Shown here: piece after piece, positions 47,923-58,645 of the stretch
Numbering within the stretch: the stretch's first letter is position 1
Layout of the letters: every line of letters starts with the position of its first letter
NCBI RefSeq assembly: GCF_001653475.1
Contig: NZ_CP011487.1
Span: 868,001-932,000, forward strand
Origin: Helicobacter pylori
GTDB lineage: Bacteria > Campylobacterota > Campylobacteria > Campylobacterales > Helicobacteraceae
Direction of reading: 5' to 3'
Length of the DNA: 64,000 bases
Position numbers and translations under genes: made by a program
The notes under the pieces: generated by a model
Databases searched by the model: none
Told to the model about the DNA's origin: nothing
The model's input: only the letters and a program-made list of their open reading frames with translations

Positions 47923-47955
47923 CCCCTTAACCCCCTTAAAAACCCCCTATCCCCC
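47923..47955 (-). other. G-quadruplex-type motif
   Basis: On the minus strand four G runs of 5, 5, 5 and 4 are separated by loops of 3, 7 and 4 bases. This meets the usual G4 pattern with four-tetrad potential. It lies about 120 bases upstream of the TATAAT at 47804-47799. A separate TTAAGGGG/CCCCTTAA pair (47890-47897 with 47923-47930) could compete by forming a hairpin. Confidence 0.55.
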
Positions 47956-47976
47956 AAGACCGCTTAAAGAACTATC

Positions 47977-47994
47977 GCTTGATTAAAATCAAGC
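47977..47994. repeat. Perfect inverted repeat GCTTGATT-AA-AATCAAGC
   Basis: 8-bp stem with a 2-base gap, followed on the plus strand by TCTTTT. It may form a bidirectional terminator together with the larger inverted repeat at 48013. Confidence 0.45.
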
Positions 47995-48012
47995 TCTTTT
48001 AATATTTGATTG

Positions 48013-48041
48013 CAATAAAAATGCTTCAAGCATTTTTATTG
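48013..48041 (-). terminator. Large inverted repeat, probable terminator of the czn/DUF3240 unit
   Basis: A perfect 13-bp stem CAATAAAAATGCT/AGCATTTTTATTG with loop TCA (on the plus strand). It lies 106 bases after the stop of the DUF3240 gene. It is AT-rich, with only two G-C pairs at the loop end and one at the base. The remainder of the 47768-48146 gap shows no gene. Confidence 0.5.
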
Positions 48042-48146
48042 TCTCACATTTTATTTTATTGTAGAAATTTTTTATAAAGCTCGATTTCTTTCTTTTTGGC
48101 TCAAACCCTTCCCCAACTTTAAGAAACTATCGCTTAAGCAAGCATT

Positions 48147-48428
48147 TTACAACCCATGCGTTTGAGAATAAAACAATTTCATTTCTTTAGAAGCGAACTG
48201 GTTTTTTAAAGCTTGGGCTAGAGATAAAGCGATTTCATCGCTTAAAAAAAGCTTGAATTTAGCGTAGTCTTTACGCCCGCTCACCTGCTCTTTTTGGCTT
48301 AAGAGCAGCGAAGAAGCGGCGTATTTATAGCATTCCACATAAAAAAAATCATCAAAGCCTTTTTCAAATAAATAATCTATTAAAGCGTCTTTCAAGCAAA
48401 TATCAATATAAATTTCTAAAGCTAGCAT
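48147..48428 (-). CDS. DUF3240-type small protein next to cznA
   Basis: 93 residues beginning MLALEIYIDICLKDALIDYL, which looks like a ferredoxin-fold, PII-like domain. DUF3240 proteins commonly accompany CzcA/CusA heavy-metal pumps; here it lies 15 bases after cznA and ends the operon. A metal-sensing or pump-modulating role is plausible but unproven. Confidence 0.72.
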   Translation of the reverse strand: MLALEIYIDICLKDALIDYLFEKGFDDFFYVECYKYAASSLLLSQKEQVSGRKDYAKFKLFLSDEIALSLAQALKNQFASKEMKLFYSQTHGL

Positions 48429-48443
48429 GCGAAATCCCTTAAT

Positions 48444-51400
48444 TCAAACGATTTTAATCTTTTTAGCAATGAGCATGAACATGGGCGGCAGTAAGAGTAA
48501 GGTTAGAGCGCTTGAGGTGACTAAGCCCCCAAGCACTACGATCGCTAAAGGTTTTTGGACTTCTGATCCCACGCTATGAGAAAACAATAAAGGTATCAAA
48601 CCCAAACCGGCGATGCAAGCAGTCATTAACACCGGCCTCAAACGCCTTTTAGCACCCAATAAAACGCATTCTTCTACGCTTTTTCCTTGCAATAAAAGCT
48701 CTTTAAAATAGCCTATCATCACCACGCCATTTAAAACCGCAATCCCAAAAAGAGCGATAAAGCCCACGCTCGCTGGCACTGAAATATACTCCCCTACCAC
48801 AAACAACGCAATAAGGCCTCCAGTAACCGCAAAAGGGATATTCAAAAGAATGAGCAAGGCTAAAGGAATGCTTTTAAAAGTGAAAAAAAGAATGAAAAAA
48901 ATCGCTAAGATGCTTAAAGGGATAACGGTGGAAAGCCTTTTATTGGCCCGTTGCTGGTTTTCAAACTGCCCCCCATAAGTGATATAGTAGCTGGGAGGGA
49001 GTTTGATGTTTTGAGCGATCACTTTTTTAGCCTCTTCTACAAAAGAGTTCAAATCGCGCCCCACCACATTACTGCGGACCACGCTTAAGCGCATTGAATT
49101 TTCACGCACGATAGAAACAGGACCATCCACTTCTTCAATTTTAGCGATAGAAGTGATAGGCACTAAAACGCCATATTTTGAAGTCAAGGCTAAACTTTTG
49201 ATTTTAGTGATAGAGCTTGCAAAATCGCTCTCTTGACGGATCATCACCGGCGTTCGTGAAATCCCTGTAGGGATCACATCTACAACCAAGCCCTCTAAAG
49301 CGGATTTTAAAAACTTGGAAAATTCATTGCTAGTGATCCCCACATCCGCCATCGCTTCTTTATTAGGGGTTACATACAAATAATTCACGCCCTCATTGAG
49401 CGTGGTTAAAACTTCACTAGATCCTTTAATCCCTTTTAGAGCTTGCACGATTTGAAAACTCAATTTATTCAATTCGCTAATATCATCTCCAAAAATCTTA
49501 ACCGCTAAATCCCCCCTAACCCCTGTAAGCATTTCAGAAATCCTCATTTCAATGGGTTGGGTGAAAGAAAAGTTAATCCCCTTAAAGTCTTTTAAGGAAT
49601 CTATGATTTTTTCTAATAATTCATCTTTGGTTTTGACGCTCCATTCTTTTTTAGGGATGAAAGAAATAAAAGTATCGGTTTGATTCAAGCCCCCTAAATC
49701 CAGCCCCAATTCATCGCTCCCTGTGCGCGCGACAATGCTTTTAACTTCTTTGACATGCTTTTTAATCGCGCTCTCAATGTTTAACATGAGATCCCTAGAT
49801 TGATCTAAAGAAATAGAAGGGGTGGTTTCTACGCTCAAAACCACATCGCCCTCATCTAAAGCGGGCATGAAATTCTTCCCCACAAAAGGGAATAAAGAAA
49901 GGCTTGCGATTAAAAAAACAAACGCTCCTAAAATCACTTTTTTAGGGTTACGCGCAAAAAATTCCAATAAAGGGGCGTAGATCCTGTTTAAAAACCTCGT
50001 TAAAAAGGTTTCGCTATGGGGCGTGGCTTTTAAAACAAGAGAGCTCACTACAGGAATGATAGTGATGGATAAAACTAAAGTGCCTAAAAGTGCATACACA
50101 ATGCTTTGCGCTAAAGGCCTAAACATCTTGCCCTCTAACCCCTGTAAGGTTAAAATCGGCACAAAAAACACAATAATAATCACCACCCCACTCACCACTG
50201 AAACAGCGATTTCTTTGCATGAGCGATAGATCGCATGGAGTTTAGTGGTCTTAGTGTTAGCGCTTAATGTTTCAAAAGCGTTTTCCACCACCACCACGGC
50301 TGAGTCAATGAGCATGCCTATAGCAATAATCAACCCCCCTAAACTCATCAAGTTTAAAGTCAGATCGCTAATCTTAATAAAAATAAACGCCACGGACAAG
50401 CTTAAAGGTAAAATCACTCCCACAGCCACGCTCGCTCTCAAATTCCCTAAAAATAAAAAGAGCGTGATGACGATTAAAACAACGGCTTCAATGAGCGTTT
50501 TAGAAACGGTGGCAATGGCTTTTTGCGTGAATTCAGAGCGATCATAAAAAACATTAAGGGACACGCCGCTCGGTAAAAGGGGTTTTAATTCTTCTAATTT
50601 TTGATACACTTGAGTGATGATTTCTTTCGTGTTAGCTTCTTTTAAAGAAAGCACCAAGCCCTCTGTGGTCTCACCCGTGCCATCTTTAGTAACAAACCCT
50701 AATCGGGTGCGAGACTGGCTGATGACTTTTGCAAAATCCTTAATGTGCAAATGCCCTAAATTAGTGGAAACGGTGATTTTGCCAATGTCTTCTAAACTCA
50801 AAGAAGCGGTTTGGATTTTGACCAAAAAGGTTTCGCCATCTCTATCCACGCGCCCTGCACCGCTGTTTCTTAAATTCACTCTTACAGCCTCTTCCAAATC
50901 AGAAATGCTTATCCCAAGCCTCGCCATGTCATTAAAATCTGGCACAATCACAAACGCTCTGCTAAAGCCTCCAATAGAATTGACATCCGCCACGCCGCTA
51001 ATCATTCTTAATTGCGGGCGGATCACAAAGTCTAAAAGCTGTCGTTTTTCTATCTCGGTGATATTGCCATCAATGGTGAACATAAAGATGTCTGATAACG
51101 GCGTAACAATGGGTGCCATGCCCCCTTCAACCCCCACGGGTAAATCTTTCATCACGCTGCTCAAGCGTTCATTAACAATGTTTCTGGCTAAATAAATATC
51201 CACGCTGTCATCAAAATCTATCGTAATGTCTGAAATAGAATATTTTGAAATACTTCTTAAAGATTTTTGCCCTTTTAGCCCTAAAAGCTCCAATTCTAAA
51301 GGGCGCACGATGTTGTTTTCCATTTCTTCAGGGCTAGAGCCAGGGAGTTTTAAAATGATTTTAACTTGAGTGGGCGAAATATCCGGGAAAGCGTCCACTG

Positions 51401-51503
51401 GAGTGTTGATAAAACTATAAGTCCCAAAAAACAAAACAAGAATCGCACAAACAATCACGATCACTCGCTGGCGTAAGGAAAATTCAATAATGGAAGCGAG
51501 CAT
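48444..51503 (-). CDS. cznA: RND heavy-metal efflux pump CznA
   Basis: 1019-residue CzcA/CusA-type HME-RND pump. Twelve helices: helix 1 follows FSLRQRVIVIV, with two large periplasmic loops. The transmembrane relay region in helix 4 includes IGMLIDSAVVVVEN, and FMPALDEGDV follows helix 7. With CznB and CznC it exports Cd2+, Zn2+ and Ni2+ from H. pylori, which matters for urease nickel balance and gastric colonisation. cznB ends 4 bases upstream. Confidence 0.93.
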   Translation of the reverse strand: MLASIIEFSLRQRVIVIVCAILVLFFGTYSFINTPVDAFPDISPTQVKIILKLPGSSPEEMENNIVRPLELELLGLKGQKSLRSISKYSISDITIDFDDSVDIYLARNIVNERLSSVMKDLPVGVEGGMAPIVTPLSDIFMFTIDGNITEIEKRQLLDFVIRPQLRMISGVADVNSIGGFSRAFVIVPDFNDMARLGISISDLEEAVRVNLRNSGAGRVDRDGETFLVKIQTASLSLEDIGKITVSTNLGHLHIKDFAKVISQSRTRLGFVTKDGTGETTEGLVLSLKEANTKEIITQVYQKLEELKPLLPSGVSLNVFYDRSEFTQKAIATVSKTLIEAVVLIVITLFLFLGNLRASVAVGVILPLSLSVAFIFIKISDLTLNLMSLGGLIIAIGMLIDSAVVVVENAFETLSANTKTTKLHAIYRSCKEIAVSVVSGVVIIIVFFVPILTLQGLEGKMFRPLAQSIVYALLGTLVLSITIIPVVSSLVLKATPHSETFLTRFLNRIYAPLLEFFARNPKKVILGAFVFLIASLSLFPFVGKNFMPALDEGDVVLSVETTPSISLDQSRDLMLNIESAIKKHVKEVKSIVARTGSDELGLDLGGLNQTDTFISFIPKKEWSVKTKDELLEKIIDSLKDFKGINFSFTQPIEMRISEMLTGVRGDLAVKIFGDDISELNKLSFQIVQALKGIKGSSEVLTTLNEGVNYLYVTPNKEAMADVGITSNEFSKFLKSALEGLVVDVIPTGISRTPVMIRQESDFASSITKIKSLALTSKYGVLVPITSIAKIEEVDGPVSIVRENSMRLSVVRSNVVGRDLNSFVEEAKKVIAQNIKLPPSYYITYGGQFENQQRANKRLSTVIPLSILAIFFILFFTFKSIPLALLILLNIPFAVTGGLIALFVVGEYISVPASVGFIALFGIAVLNGVVMIGYFKELLLQGKSVEECVLLGAKRRLRPVLMTACIAGLGLIPLLFSHSVGSEVQKPLAIVVLGGLVTSSALTLLLLPPMFMLIAKKIKIV

Positions 51504-51507
51504 TATT

Positions 51508-52587
51508 CTATTCTTCCCCTAATCCGTTGATCAAGCCTTTTAACCCTATCAATGACCCCACTGCTACGCTGTCATTAGGGTGTAAATTTTTAGCATTCAC
51601 GATAAAAATCTTGCTGCGCTCTTCTAAAACTTGAACCGCCACAGGCCTAAAACCTTTAGGCGTCCTTACAAACACCAGGTAATCTTTCCCGTTTCTGATT
51701 AAAGCGTTTGAAGGGATCAAAACCGAGCCTTTAGGCTGTGAGCCTTGAATATACATTTCTACCATTTCCCCCACATGGTAATTGCCCTCATCTAATAAAG
51801 CAGTGGCTAAAATCGTGTTAGATCCTTTGTCTAACACCACCGAAACGCTTTGAATCTTCCCGATTTTTTCCCCCTCTTCACTATAGACCGGTGAATCTCT
51901 TTTAATGGATTTAGAAACGCCTACAGGCAATTTGATTTGAGCGATCAGATCATCGCTTTTTGAAATACGCACATAGCTAGTGAAAGCTAAAATCTTCTCG
52001 CCCACATTTTTAGGCGCTAACGCTAAAAGACCGCTGTCTCTAGCCACAATCCTAAAACCATACTGCCCTTTAGGGTTTTTGGGATCCACGCCAAAGCTTT
52101 TAAACACGCTCTCTAATTGTTCCACCTTTAAGCCCATTTCTTTACTGGTTAGAAAGCTAGTTTGATACTCCCTTTTAGGGATCACCCCGGCCCTATAAAG
52201 CTCTAAATCTTTTTTAGTAATATCTTTAGCGATTTTTAATTTATTTTGGTTATTTTGCAATTCAAAATACAAATTGCTCAAATCAATAGAGCTCACTTCA
52301 CAGATCGCATCTCCAGCTTTCACCTGCTCGCCCTCTCTTTTATAAACCGCGACCACAGACGCATCAAAACTCAAGCTCTGCACCACAGAGCTTTTACTAT
52401 CAAAATCAATATAAGCGTTAAAAGGAAGCCCTTTACTAAAAATTTCTTTATCTAATTTAACAACCTTTAACCCCATGGGTTGCAGGTTTTTTTCTTCTAA
52501 AACAATTTCTGGATACTCTTTAGCCTCCAAAGAAACACCTATTGAAAAAACGCCCATTAACATAAGCCACAATAATGCCCGCTTCAA
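51508..52587 (-). CDS. cznB: Efflux periplasmic adaptor CznB
   Basis: 359-residue membrane-fusion protein. Signal peptide [22 protein letters not shown]; lipoyl/barrel-sandwich halves around VYKREGEQVKAGDAI and SGLLALAPKNVGEKI, split by an alpha-hairpin (LQNNQNKLKIAKDITKKDLEL). It links CznA to CznC. Its start overlaps the cznC stop by 4 bases. Confidence 0.92.
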   Translation of the reverse strand: MKRALLWLMLMGVFSIGVSLEAKEYPEIVLEEKNLQPMGLKVVKLDKEIFSKGLPFNAYIDFDSKSSVVQSLSFDASVVAVYKREGEQVKAGDAICEVSSIDLSNLYFELQNNQNKLKIAKDITKKDLELYRAGVIPKREYQTSFLTSKEMGLKVEQLESVFKSFGVDPKNPKGQYGFRIVARDSGLLALAPKNVGEKILAFTSYVRISKSDDLIAQIKLPVGVSKSIKRDSPVYSEEGEKIGKIQSVSVVLDKGSNTILATALLDEGNYHVGEMVEMYIQGSQPKGSVLIPSNALIRNGKDYLVFVRTPKGFRPVAVQVLEERSKIFIVNAKNLHPNDSVAVGSLIGLKGLINGLGEE

Positions 52588-53921
52588 TGCAATTCTCCTA
52601 GTCTGGTCAAGCTCTCCCCTAAAGTCTCTTCTAAAAGCGCGCTAATATCAATGTATTCAATCTTAGCTTCCGCTAGAGTGATGAGAGCGTCCATGTAAGA
52701 ATTTTGATAAATCAAGTATTCAAAAAGTCCGATTTTTTGGGATTCATAAGCGATGCGCCCCATTTCCATCAAACGCTTCTTATTGGCAATGGCTTCTTTT
52801 TGGGTTTCAATGTATGCTTCTTTAGTTTTGAGCTGGTTTAAGTAGGAGTTGGCGTTGATTCTAATGTTTCGTTTCATCACTTCATTTTGCGCGAGCGTCC
52901 CGCTTTGCAAATCCAAGAATTTACGCTTTTGATAGATATTTTTAGGCGTTACCGGTAAAGGGATACGCACTTCCACAGAAAGATTGGTAGAAGAGTTATA
53001 GCTTTCAGCGCCAATCCCGAACTCAAATTCATTAAACACGCCCCTAGTCGCTAACTTCGCATTCACCTGATAATCTTTAGCTGTCAAATCCAAAATATCC
53101 ACATACAACGAGCGATCCAATTTAAACTTTAAAGCTTCAGGCTCAAGGTGCACATATTCAAAATCCAAACCGATCACCTTGACATCATGCAAATGGTCTA
53201 AATAAGTGTCAAAATGCGCCCCCTCTTTGACCGGCTCCACAATAGCGAGCATCGTGTCTAGCATTTTTTCTAAATCTATGAGTTTGGTTTCCACATTGGT
53301 TTTAGCGAGTTTGGATTCCAAATAAGAATTATTAAAGTTGATATAGTCCTTTTCGCTCATGCTACCGGCTTTAACTTTTTCTTTAGCGATTTTGAGCTGC
53401 GAATAAAAGTTCGCTTCTCGTTGCACATACACCTGATACTTTTCCTTAGTCATCACATAAGTCAAATAAAGGCGTTTAGCGCCAATAAAAGCGAGATTTT
53501 TATTTAATTGATAACTTTTATCGTATTGAATGGTTTTAATAGAAAGGCTTTTGGATAAAAGCGAGCTCACCCATGGGAGCTTGGGTTTTACCATTAAAAC
53601 GGTTCTGGGTTGCGCTTCTATAATGCCTTGGAAGTTTTTCACCATAGAAGTTTCATTATCAATATAGGGAAAATCCCATGCATTGATTGAACGCTGTTCG
53701 TTCAGACGGCTTTTAAAATCGGCTTTTTTACCGATCAACTCCATAGAATTGGTTTCTACTTCTTTAAAAAATTCTTGTAGGGTAAAGATTTTCGCATCAA
53801 GCGTGTCCACACTGCTTATTAAAAAAGTTACCCCCAAACAAAAACGCTGGACTTTGCGTTTGAAAGAATTAAATCGCAATTTCTTTAATATCCCCAATTT
53901 CCAAGAAACTTTGATACACAT
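52584..53921 (-). CDS. cznC: Outer-membrane efflux protein CznC
   Basis: 445 residues from ATG 53921, TolC-family. The signal-type segment is [17 protein letters not shown]; long helices such as [18 protein letters not shown] and repeated YL-N-L patterns form the periplasmic tunnel. The start lies inside the glyS 3' end (53-base overlap); a start nearer FKRKVQRF is possible. First gene of cznCBA. Confidence 0.85.
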   Translation of the reverse strand: MCIKVSWKLGILKKLRFNSFKRKVQRFCLGVTFLISSVDTLDAKIFTLQEFFKEVETNSMELIGKKADFKSRLNEQRSINAWDFPYIDNETSMVKNFQGIIEAQPRTVLMVKPKLPWVSSLLSKSLSIKTIQYDKSYQLNKNLAFIGAKRLYLTYVMTKEKYQVYVQREANFYSQLKIAKEKVKAGSMSEKDYINFNNSYLESKLAKTNVETKLIDLEKMLDTMLAIVEPVKEGAHFDTYLDHLHDVKVIGLDFEYVHLEPEALKFKLDRSLYVDILDLTAKDYQVNAKLATRGVFNEFEFGIGAESYNSSTNLSVEVRIPLPVTPKNIYQKRKFLDLQSGTLAQNEVMKRNIRINANSYLNQLKTKEAYIETQKEAIANKKRLMEMGRIAYESQKIGLFEYLIYQNSYMDALITLAEAKIEYIDISALLEETLGESLTRLGELH

Positions 53922-55974
53922 CCCACAAGAAATTTTTACGATTTTTTTGGATTTCTATATCTTTATCCATGACCAGCACGCTTTTAAAATATTCTTCTAA
54001 AGGTGCATGCAAACCAAAATAAGCCTCTATTTTGCTATCCAAATCCTCAAAAGTGCTTGTTTTGATCGCACTGAACGCTTCAAAAAGGGCATGCTCTTTT
54101 GGCTCTTTAAAAAGACGGGTAAAAAACTCGCTTGATTCGTTAGGGTTCCTGTCTTTATTGATATTGGCTAAGCGTTTGAAAGCACTAAAAAGCAACTCTT
54201 TTTTTTGAGCGTTCTTGGGATCGTCTAAAAAGCGTTTTAAAGCTTTGACTTTTTGAATGATTTTAACAATGTCTCGCTCGTTGGTGTTTAACACGCTCCT
54301 TATAATAGAGGGGTTACAATCTATTAGATTATTAAAGCGCTCCAGTAAAAACTTCTCTAAAATCTCTAAATCAAAGCCTTGATAAACGCCCACTTTTTCA
54401 AAGAGGTTTTTCAAATCCGCTTTCAAATCAAATCCTAACCCATAATGTGCGATGATTTTCAATAGCCCAAAACTCAAGCGCCTTAAAGCAAAAGGATCTT
54501 TAGATCCGCTAGGGATTTTACCCGCGCTAAAAAGAGAAAACAAGCCGTCTAATTTCAAGCTCAAAGCCACGATCGCGCTAAAAACGCTAGAAGGCAAGGG
54601 ATCGTTTTCGCTTGCGGGCAAATACTGCTCTTTCACACTCAAGGCGACTAACTCGTTTTCGTTTTGTTTTAAAGCGTAGTAATAGCCCATGATCCCTTGA
54701 AGCTCGCTAAATTCATACACCACTTCACTGAGTAAATCCGCCTTAGCGATTTTAACGGCTCGGCCAACCAACTCAAGGGCTTTTTCTAAAGGCATGTTTA
54801 AAAATGAAGCGTATTTTTGCGTCAAGTATTGAGCGATGATGGCTTCTCGTTCCACTTTATCCTTTAAAGTCCCTAAACCTTGCACAAAAACCACGCTCTC
54901 TAGAGGGGCGTTATCTAAAGGCTTTTTGAGATCGTTTTCATAAAAGAAAACCGCATCGCTCAAACGGGCTTTTAAAACCTTTTGATTGCCTGCAATGATT
55001 TTTTGCTTGTCTTTACTGATAGCGTTACTCACCACAATAAAGCCGTTGTGTAATGTTGGGCTTTCTTCTTGGCTTTTTTGACTAAAGAGCGCAAAATAGC
55101 GTTGGTTTTCTTTCATGGAAGTGGTGATGATTTCACCGGGTAATTTTAAAAACGCCTTGTCAAACTCCCCTAAAAGCGCAGTGGGGTATTCAGTGATCGC
55201 TACAACCTCATCTAATAGATCCCTATCTATTTCTGCGATGATGCGATGCTTTTTTTCTAGCTCTTTAATTTCTTGTAAGATTTTAGCTTCGCGCTTTTTA
55301 GGGTCTAAAATGACATGGTTTTTTTCTAAAACTTCAAAATACGCTTTAGGGCTATTTACTGGGATAAAATCAAAACCCTCTTGTCGGTGCGCTTTTGTGG
55401 CTTGTTTGGTTTTAAAACCATACTCTTTAACTTCAATATCGTTAAAATTTTCCCCATTAAACAACACGCAAATATTGTGAATGGGTCTGATGAAGCTTTT
55501 TTCCACGCTACCCCAACGCATAGACTTTCCAAAATTCAAACCCTCTAAAAACTCTAATACAATGGGCATGATTAAATCTTTTGTAGGCTCTTTCGCATGG
55601 ATTTTAGCGTGATAAAGCACTTCTTTATTGTTTTTAAACGCTGTTTGGAAATGCTGGTGATCTTTTAACCCTAATTTTTGATAAAACCCTAAACCTAACG
55701 CGTTCAACCCTTGCGTTTTATCTTTATTGTTGCATGCGATTTTAACGGGAGGCCCAAAAAATTCCTCTTTGGTTTCTTGGGTTAAAAGGGGAAAGTCTTT
55801 AACAGACAAACACAAACGCCTAGGGGTGTAAAAAATCTCTATATTTCGCGCTTCTAAAGCGCGCTTTTGAAAAAGAGCGTGGAGTTTTTTAGGCATTTCT
55901 TTATATTCATTCAATAACGCTTGTGCGGGCAATTCTTCAACTAAAATCTCTACTAACAACTCATCTGAATGCAA
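53869..55974 (-). CDS. glyS: Glycyl-tRNA synthetase beta subunit
   Basis: 701-residue beta subunit, starting [18 protein letters not shown], the family signature. The HD-like region ([32 protein letters not shown]) is intact, and the C-terminal anticodon-binding domain is present. Required with GlyQ. TATAAT on the minus strand at 56034-56029 is a likely promoter. Overlaps cznC at its 3' end. Confidence 0.95.
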   Translation of the reverse strand: MHSDELLVEILVEELPAQALLNEYKEMPKKLHALFQKRALEARNIEIFYTPRRLCLSVKDFPLLTQETKEEFFGPPVKIACNNKDKTQGLNALGLGFYQKLGLKDHQHFQTAFKNNKEVLYHAKIHAKEPTKDLIMPIVLEFLEGLNFGKSMRWGSVEKSFIRPIHNICVLFNGENFNDIEVKEYGFKTKQATKAHRQEGFDFIPVNSPKAYFEVLEKNHVILDPKKREAKILQEIKELEKKHRIIAEIDRDLLDEVVAITEYPTALLGEFDKAFLKLPGEIITTSMKENQRYFALFSQKSQEESPTLHNGFIVVSNAISKDKQKIIAGNQKVLKARLSDAVFFYENDLKKPLDNAPLESVVFVQGLGTLKDKVEREAIIAQYLTQKYASFLNMPLEKALELVGRAVKIAKADLLSEVVYEFSELQGIMGYYYALKQNENELVALSVKEQYLPASENDPLPSSVFSAIVALSLKLDGLFSLFSAGKIPSGSKDPFALRRLSFGLLKIIAHYGLGFDLKADLKNLFEKVGVYQGFDLEILEKFLLERFNNLIDCNPSIIRSVLNTNERDIVKIIQKVKALKRFLDDPKNAQKKELLFSAFKRLANINKDRNPNESSEFFTRLFKEPKEHALFEAFSAIKTSTFEDLDSKIEAYFGLHAPLEEYFKSVLVMDKDIEIQKNRKNFLWDVYQSFLEIGDIKEIAI

Positions 55975-56028
55975 AACCTCAATTCTCCCTAAAAAACAAA
56001 ATCACTTTTAAGACTAAATCATGTTAGA

Positions 56029-56036
56029 ATTATACT
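56029..56036. promoter_or_regulatory. Overlapping divergent -10 boxes (glyS and the lysozyme-like gene)
   Basis: ATTATACT holds TATACT on the plus strand (56031-56036) and TATAAT on the minus strand (56034-56029). One short element could serve glyS (start 55974) and the gene at 56073, so the two promoters would compete for polymerase. Confidence 0.5.
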
Positions 56037-56072
56037 TGAATTTATTCTTTCTTAATACAAAAGGCAGGCGTT

Positions 56073-57143
56073 TTGAAACATTTAACCCCACTCACTCACA
56101 CCATCTTTAAAGCCTTATTGCTAGGCACAGCCTTAAGCGCATCTTTAAGTTTAGTTGCAGCAGAAAGCTCCGCTAAAACAGAGTCTAAGCCTGCTAAAGG
56201 GGTTAAAAACAAGCCCAAATCGCCCGTTACTAAAGTCATGATGACGAACTGCGACAATATTAAGGATTTTAATGCTAAGCAAAAAGAAGTCTTAAAGTTT
56301 GCTTATCAATTCGGATCTAAGGAAAATTTAGGCTATGAAATGGCAGGTATTGCATGGAAAGAGTCATGCGCAGGGGTTTATAAAATCAATTTTTCGGATC
56401 CGAGTGCGGGCGTGTATCATTCTTATATCCCAAGCGTTCTAAAAAGCTATGGGCATAATAACAGCCCCTTTTTGCGTAATGTGATGGGGGAGTTGCTCAT
56501 TAAAGACGATGCGTTTGCTTCTGAAGTGGCTTTAAAAGAGTTGCTCTATTGGAAAACACGCTACCATGACAATCTAAAAGACATGATTAAATCTTACAAC
56601 AAGGGCAGTCGTTGGGAAAGGAGCGAAAAATCTAACGCCGAAGCTGAAAAATATTATGAAGAGATACAAGACAGGATCAGGCGTTTGAAAGAATCTAAAA
56701 TCTTTGATTCGCAGTCCGGTAATGACCAAGAATTGCAAAAAAGCGCTAATAGCAACCTGGATTTAGACCCTATCGGCAATACCATGCCCCAAACTTTAGC
56801 TAAAATAGAGACTAAAGAAACTCAAACAGAGAAAACCCAAGCAGAAAAATCCCAAGAAATGAAAGAGGCAACTAGCGATCAAACAACTAGCAAACCAGAA
56901 AAAGCAAAGGATAAACCCATGTATTTGGCTCAAATCAACAACACTGATTTTACACCCGCTAAAAAAAGCCCTCAAAAACCGGCTAAAGTGATTCAAAAAC
57001 GCCCCCCCAAGAATAACATTAAAAATAATATAAAAAGCAACGCCAAAACCGCTTCCAAAAATAAAGAAGTGTGCAAAAATTGCTCTCCAGGGCAAAGAAA
57101 TGCGATTTTAGCCAACCACATTACTCTCATGCAAGAGCTTTAA
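56073..57143 (+). CDS. Secreted protein with lysozyme/transglycosylase-like domain
   Basis: 356 residues from TTG 56073, with AAGGCAGG 5-12 bases upstream. The signal peptide ends near SLVAA (residue ~29). Residues about 50-175 resemble an SLT/lysozyme-like fold: EMAGIAWKESCAGVYKINF contains the catalytic-type Glu after an ESxxxG-like pattern, followed by ALKELLYWKTRYHDNLKDMIKSYNKGS. A Lys/Thr/Glu/Pro-rich low-complexity tail leads to a C-terminal CKNCS pair. Possibly a periplasmic peptidoglycan-active protein. A C7 tract at 57002-57008 lies in the tail. Confidence 0.75.
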   Translation: MKHLTPLTHTIFKALLLGTALSASLSLVAAESSAKTESKPAKGVKNKPKSPVTKVMMTNCDNIKDFNAKQKEVLKFAYQFGSKENLGYEMAGIAWKESCAGVYKINFSDPSAGVYHSYIPSVLKSYGHNNSPFLRNVMGELLIKDDAFASEVALKELLYWKTRYHDNLKDMIKSYNKGSRWERSEKSNAEAEKYYEEIQDRIRRLKESKIFDSQSGNDQELQKSANSNLDLDPIGNTMPQTLAKIETKETQTEKTQAEKSQEMKEATSDQTTSKPEKAKDKPMYLAQINNTDFTPAKKSPQKPAKVIQKRPPKNNIKNNIKSNAKTASKNKEVCKNCSPGQRNAILANHITLMQEL

Positions 57144-57155
57144 AAAGTCCTAAAA

Positions 57156-58631
57156 ATGGCACAAAAAACTCTTCTGATTATCACTGATGGCATTGGGTAT
57201 CGTAAAGATAGCGATCATAACGCTTTCTTCCATGCTAAAAAACCCACTTATGACTTGATGTTTAAAACCTTGCCTTATAGCCTAATTGATACGCATGGCT
57301 TGAGCGTGGGCTTACCTAAGGGGCAAATGGGAAATTCTGAAGTGGGGCATATGTGTATTGGGGCTGGTAGGGTGCTGTATCAAGATTTAGTTAAAATTTC
57401 TTTAAGCCTTCAAAACGACGGATTAAAAAACAACCCCGCTTTTTTAAACACGATCCAAAAAAGCAAGGTGGTACACCTTATGGGTTTAATGAGCGATGGA
57501 GGCGTGCATTCACACATTGAACATTTTATCGCTTTGGCTTTAGAGTGTGAAAAATTCCATAAGAAGGTCTGTCTGCATTTAATCACCGATGGGCGCGATG
57601 TTGCTCCTAAAAGTGCTTTAACTTATTTAAAACAAATGCAAAATATCTGCAATGAAAACATTCAAATCGCTACCATAAGCGGTCGTTTTTATGCCATGGA
57701 TAGGGACAAGCGCTTTGAAAGGGTTGAGCTTGCGTATCATAGCTTAATGGGGCTTAATAACACGCCTTTAAGCCCTAGCGAGTATATCCAAAGCCAGTAT
57801 GATAAAAATATTACCGATGAATTCATTGTACCCGCTTGCTTTAAAAATTATTACGGCTTACAAGATGATGAAAGCTTTATTTTTATCAATTTCAGGAATG
57901 ATAGGGTCAGAGAAATCGTGAGCGCTTTAGGCCAAAAGGAATTCAGTGGCTTTAAGCACCAAGCTTTTAAAAAACTCCATATCGCTACCATGACGCCTTA
58001 TGATAACACTTTCCCCTACCCTATTTTATTCCCCAAAGAAAGCGTTCAAAACACGCTCGCTGAAGTGGTCTCTCAACATAACCTAACCCAAAGTCATATC
58101 GCTGAAACTGAAAAATACGCGCATGTAACCTTTTTCATCAATGGCGGAGTGGAGGCACCTTTTAAAAATGAAAACCGGGTGCTTATCCAAAGCCCAAAAG
58201 TTACCACTTATGATTTAAAGCCTGAAATGAGCGCTAAAGAAGTGACCCTTGCGGTGTTAGAGCAAATGAAACTAGGCACGGATTTGATTATTGTGAATTT
58301 TGCTAATGGCGACATGGTAGGGCATACGGGGAATTTTGAAGCGAGCATCAAAGCGGTAGAAGCAGTGGATGCATGTTTAGGAGAAATCCTTTCACTAGCT
58401 AAAAAATTGGATTACGCCATGCTTTTAACAAGCGATCATGGGAATTGCGAACGCATGAAAGATGAAAACCAAAACCCCTTAACCAACCACACCGCCGGGA
58501 GCGTGTATTGTTTTGTTTTAGGGAATGGAGTCAAATCCATTAAAAACGGAGCGTTAAACAATATCGCTAGCAGCGTGTTAAAACTCATGGGCATTAAAGC
58601 CCCAGCAACGATGGACGAACCCCTATTTTAA
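57156..58631 (+). CDS. gpmI: 2,3-bisphosphoglycerate-independent phosphoglycerate mutase
   Basis: 491-residue alkaline-phosphatase-superfamily enzyme of glycolysis/gluconeogenesis. N-terminal [10 protein letters not shown] supplies metal-binding Asp; the catalytic serine lies in [13 protein letters not shown]-terminal metal ligands are in [19 protein letters not shown] and NHTAG. Thirteen bases after the upstream gene, 15 bases before gatC. Confidence 0.95.
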   Translation: MAQKTLLIITDGIGYRKDSDHNAFFHAKKPTYDLMFKTLPYSLIDTHGLSVGLPKGQMGNSEVGHMCIGAGRVLYQDLVKISLSLQNDGLKNNPAFLNTIQKSKVVHLMGLMSDGGVHSHIEHFIALALECEKFHKKVCLHLITDGRDVAPKSALTYLKQMQNICNENIQIATISGRFYAMDRDKRFERVELAYHSLMGLNNTPLSPSEYIQSQYDKNITDEFIVPACFKNYYGLQDDESFIFINFRNDRVREIVSALGQKEFSGFKHQAFKKLHIATMTPYDNTFPYPILFPKESVQNTLAEVVSQHNLTQSHIAETEKYAHVTFFINGGVEAPFKNENRVLIQSPKVTTYDLKPEMSAKEVTLAVLEQMKLGTDLIIVNFANGDMVGHTGNFEASIKAVEAVDACLGEILSLAKKLDYAMLLTSDHGNCERMKDENQNPLTNHTAGSVYCFVLGNGVKSIKNGALNNIASSVLKLMGIKAPATMDEPLF

Positions 58632-58645
58632 ACTAAAGGAAAAGA

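Noticed and set aside
50614..51195. Plus-strand 193-codon ORF opposite cznA
   Set aside because: Antisense shadow of a well-conserved pump gene.
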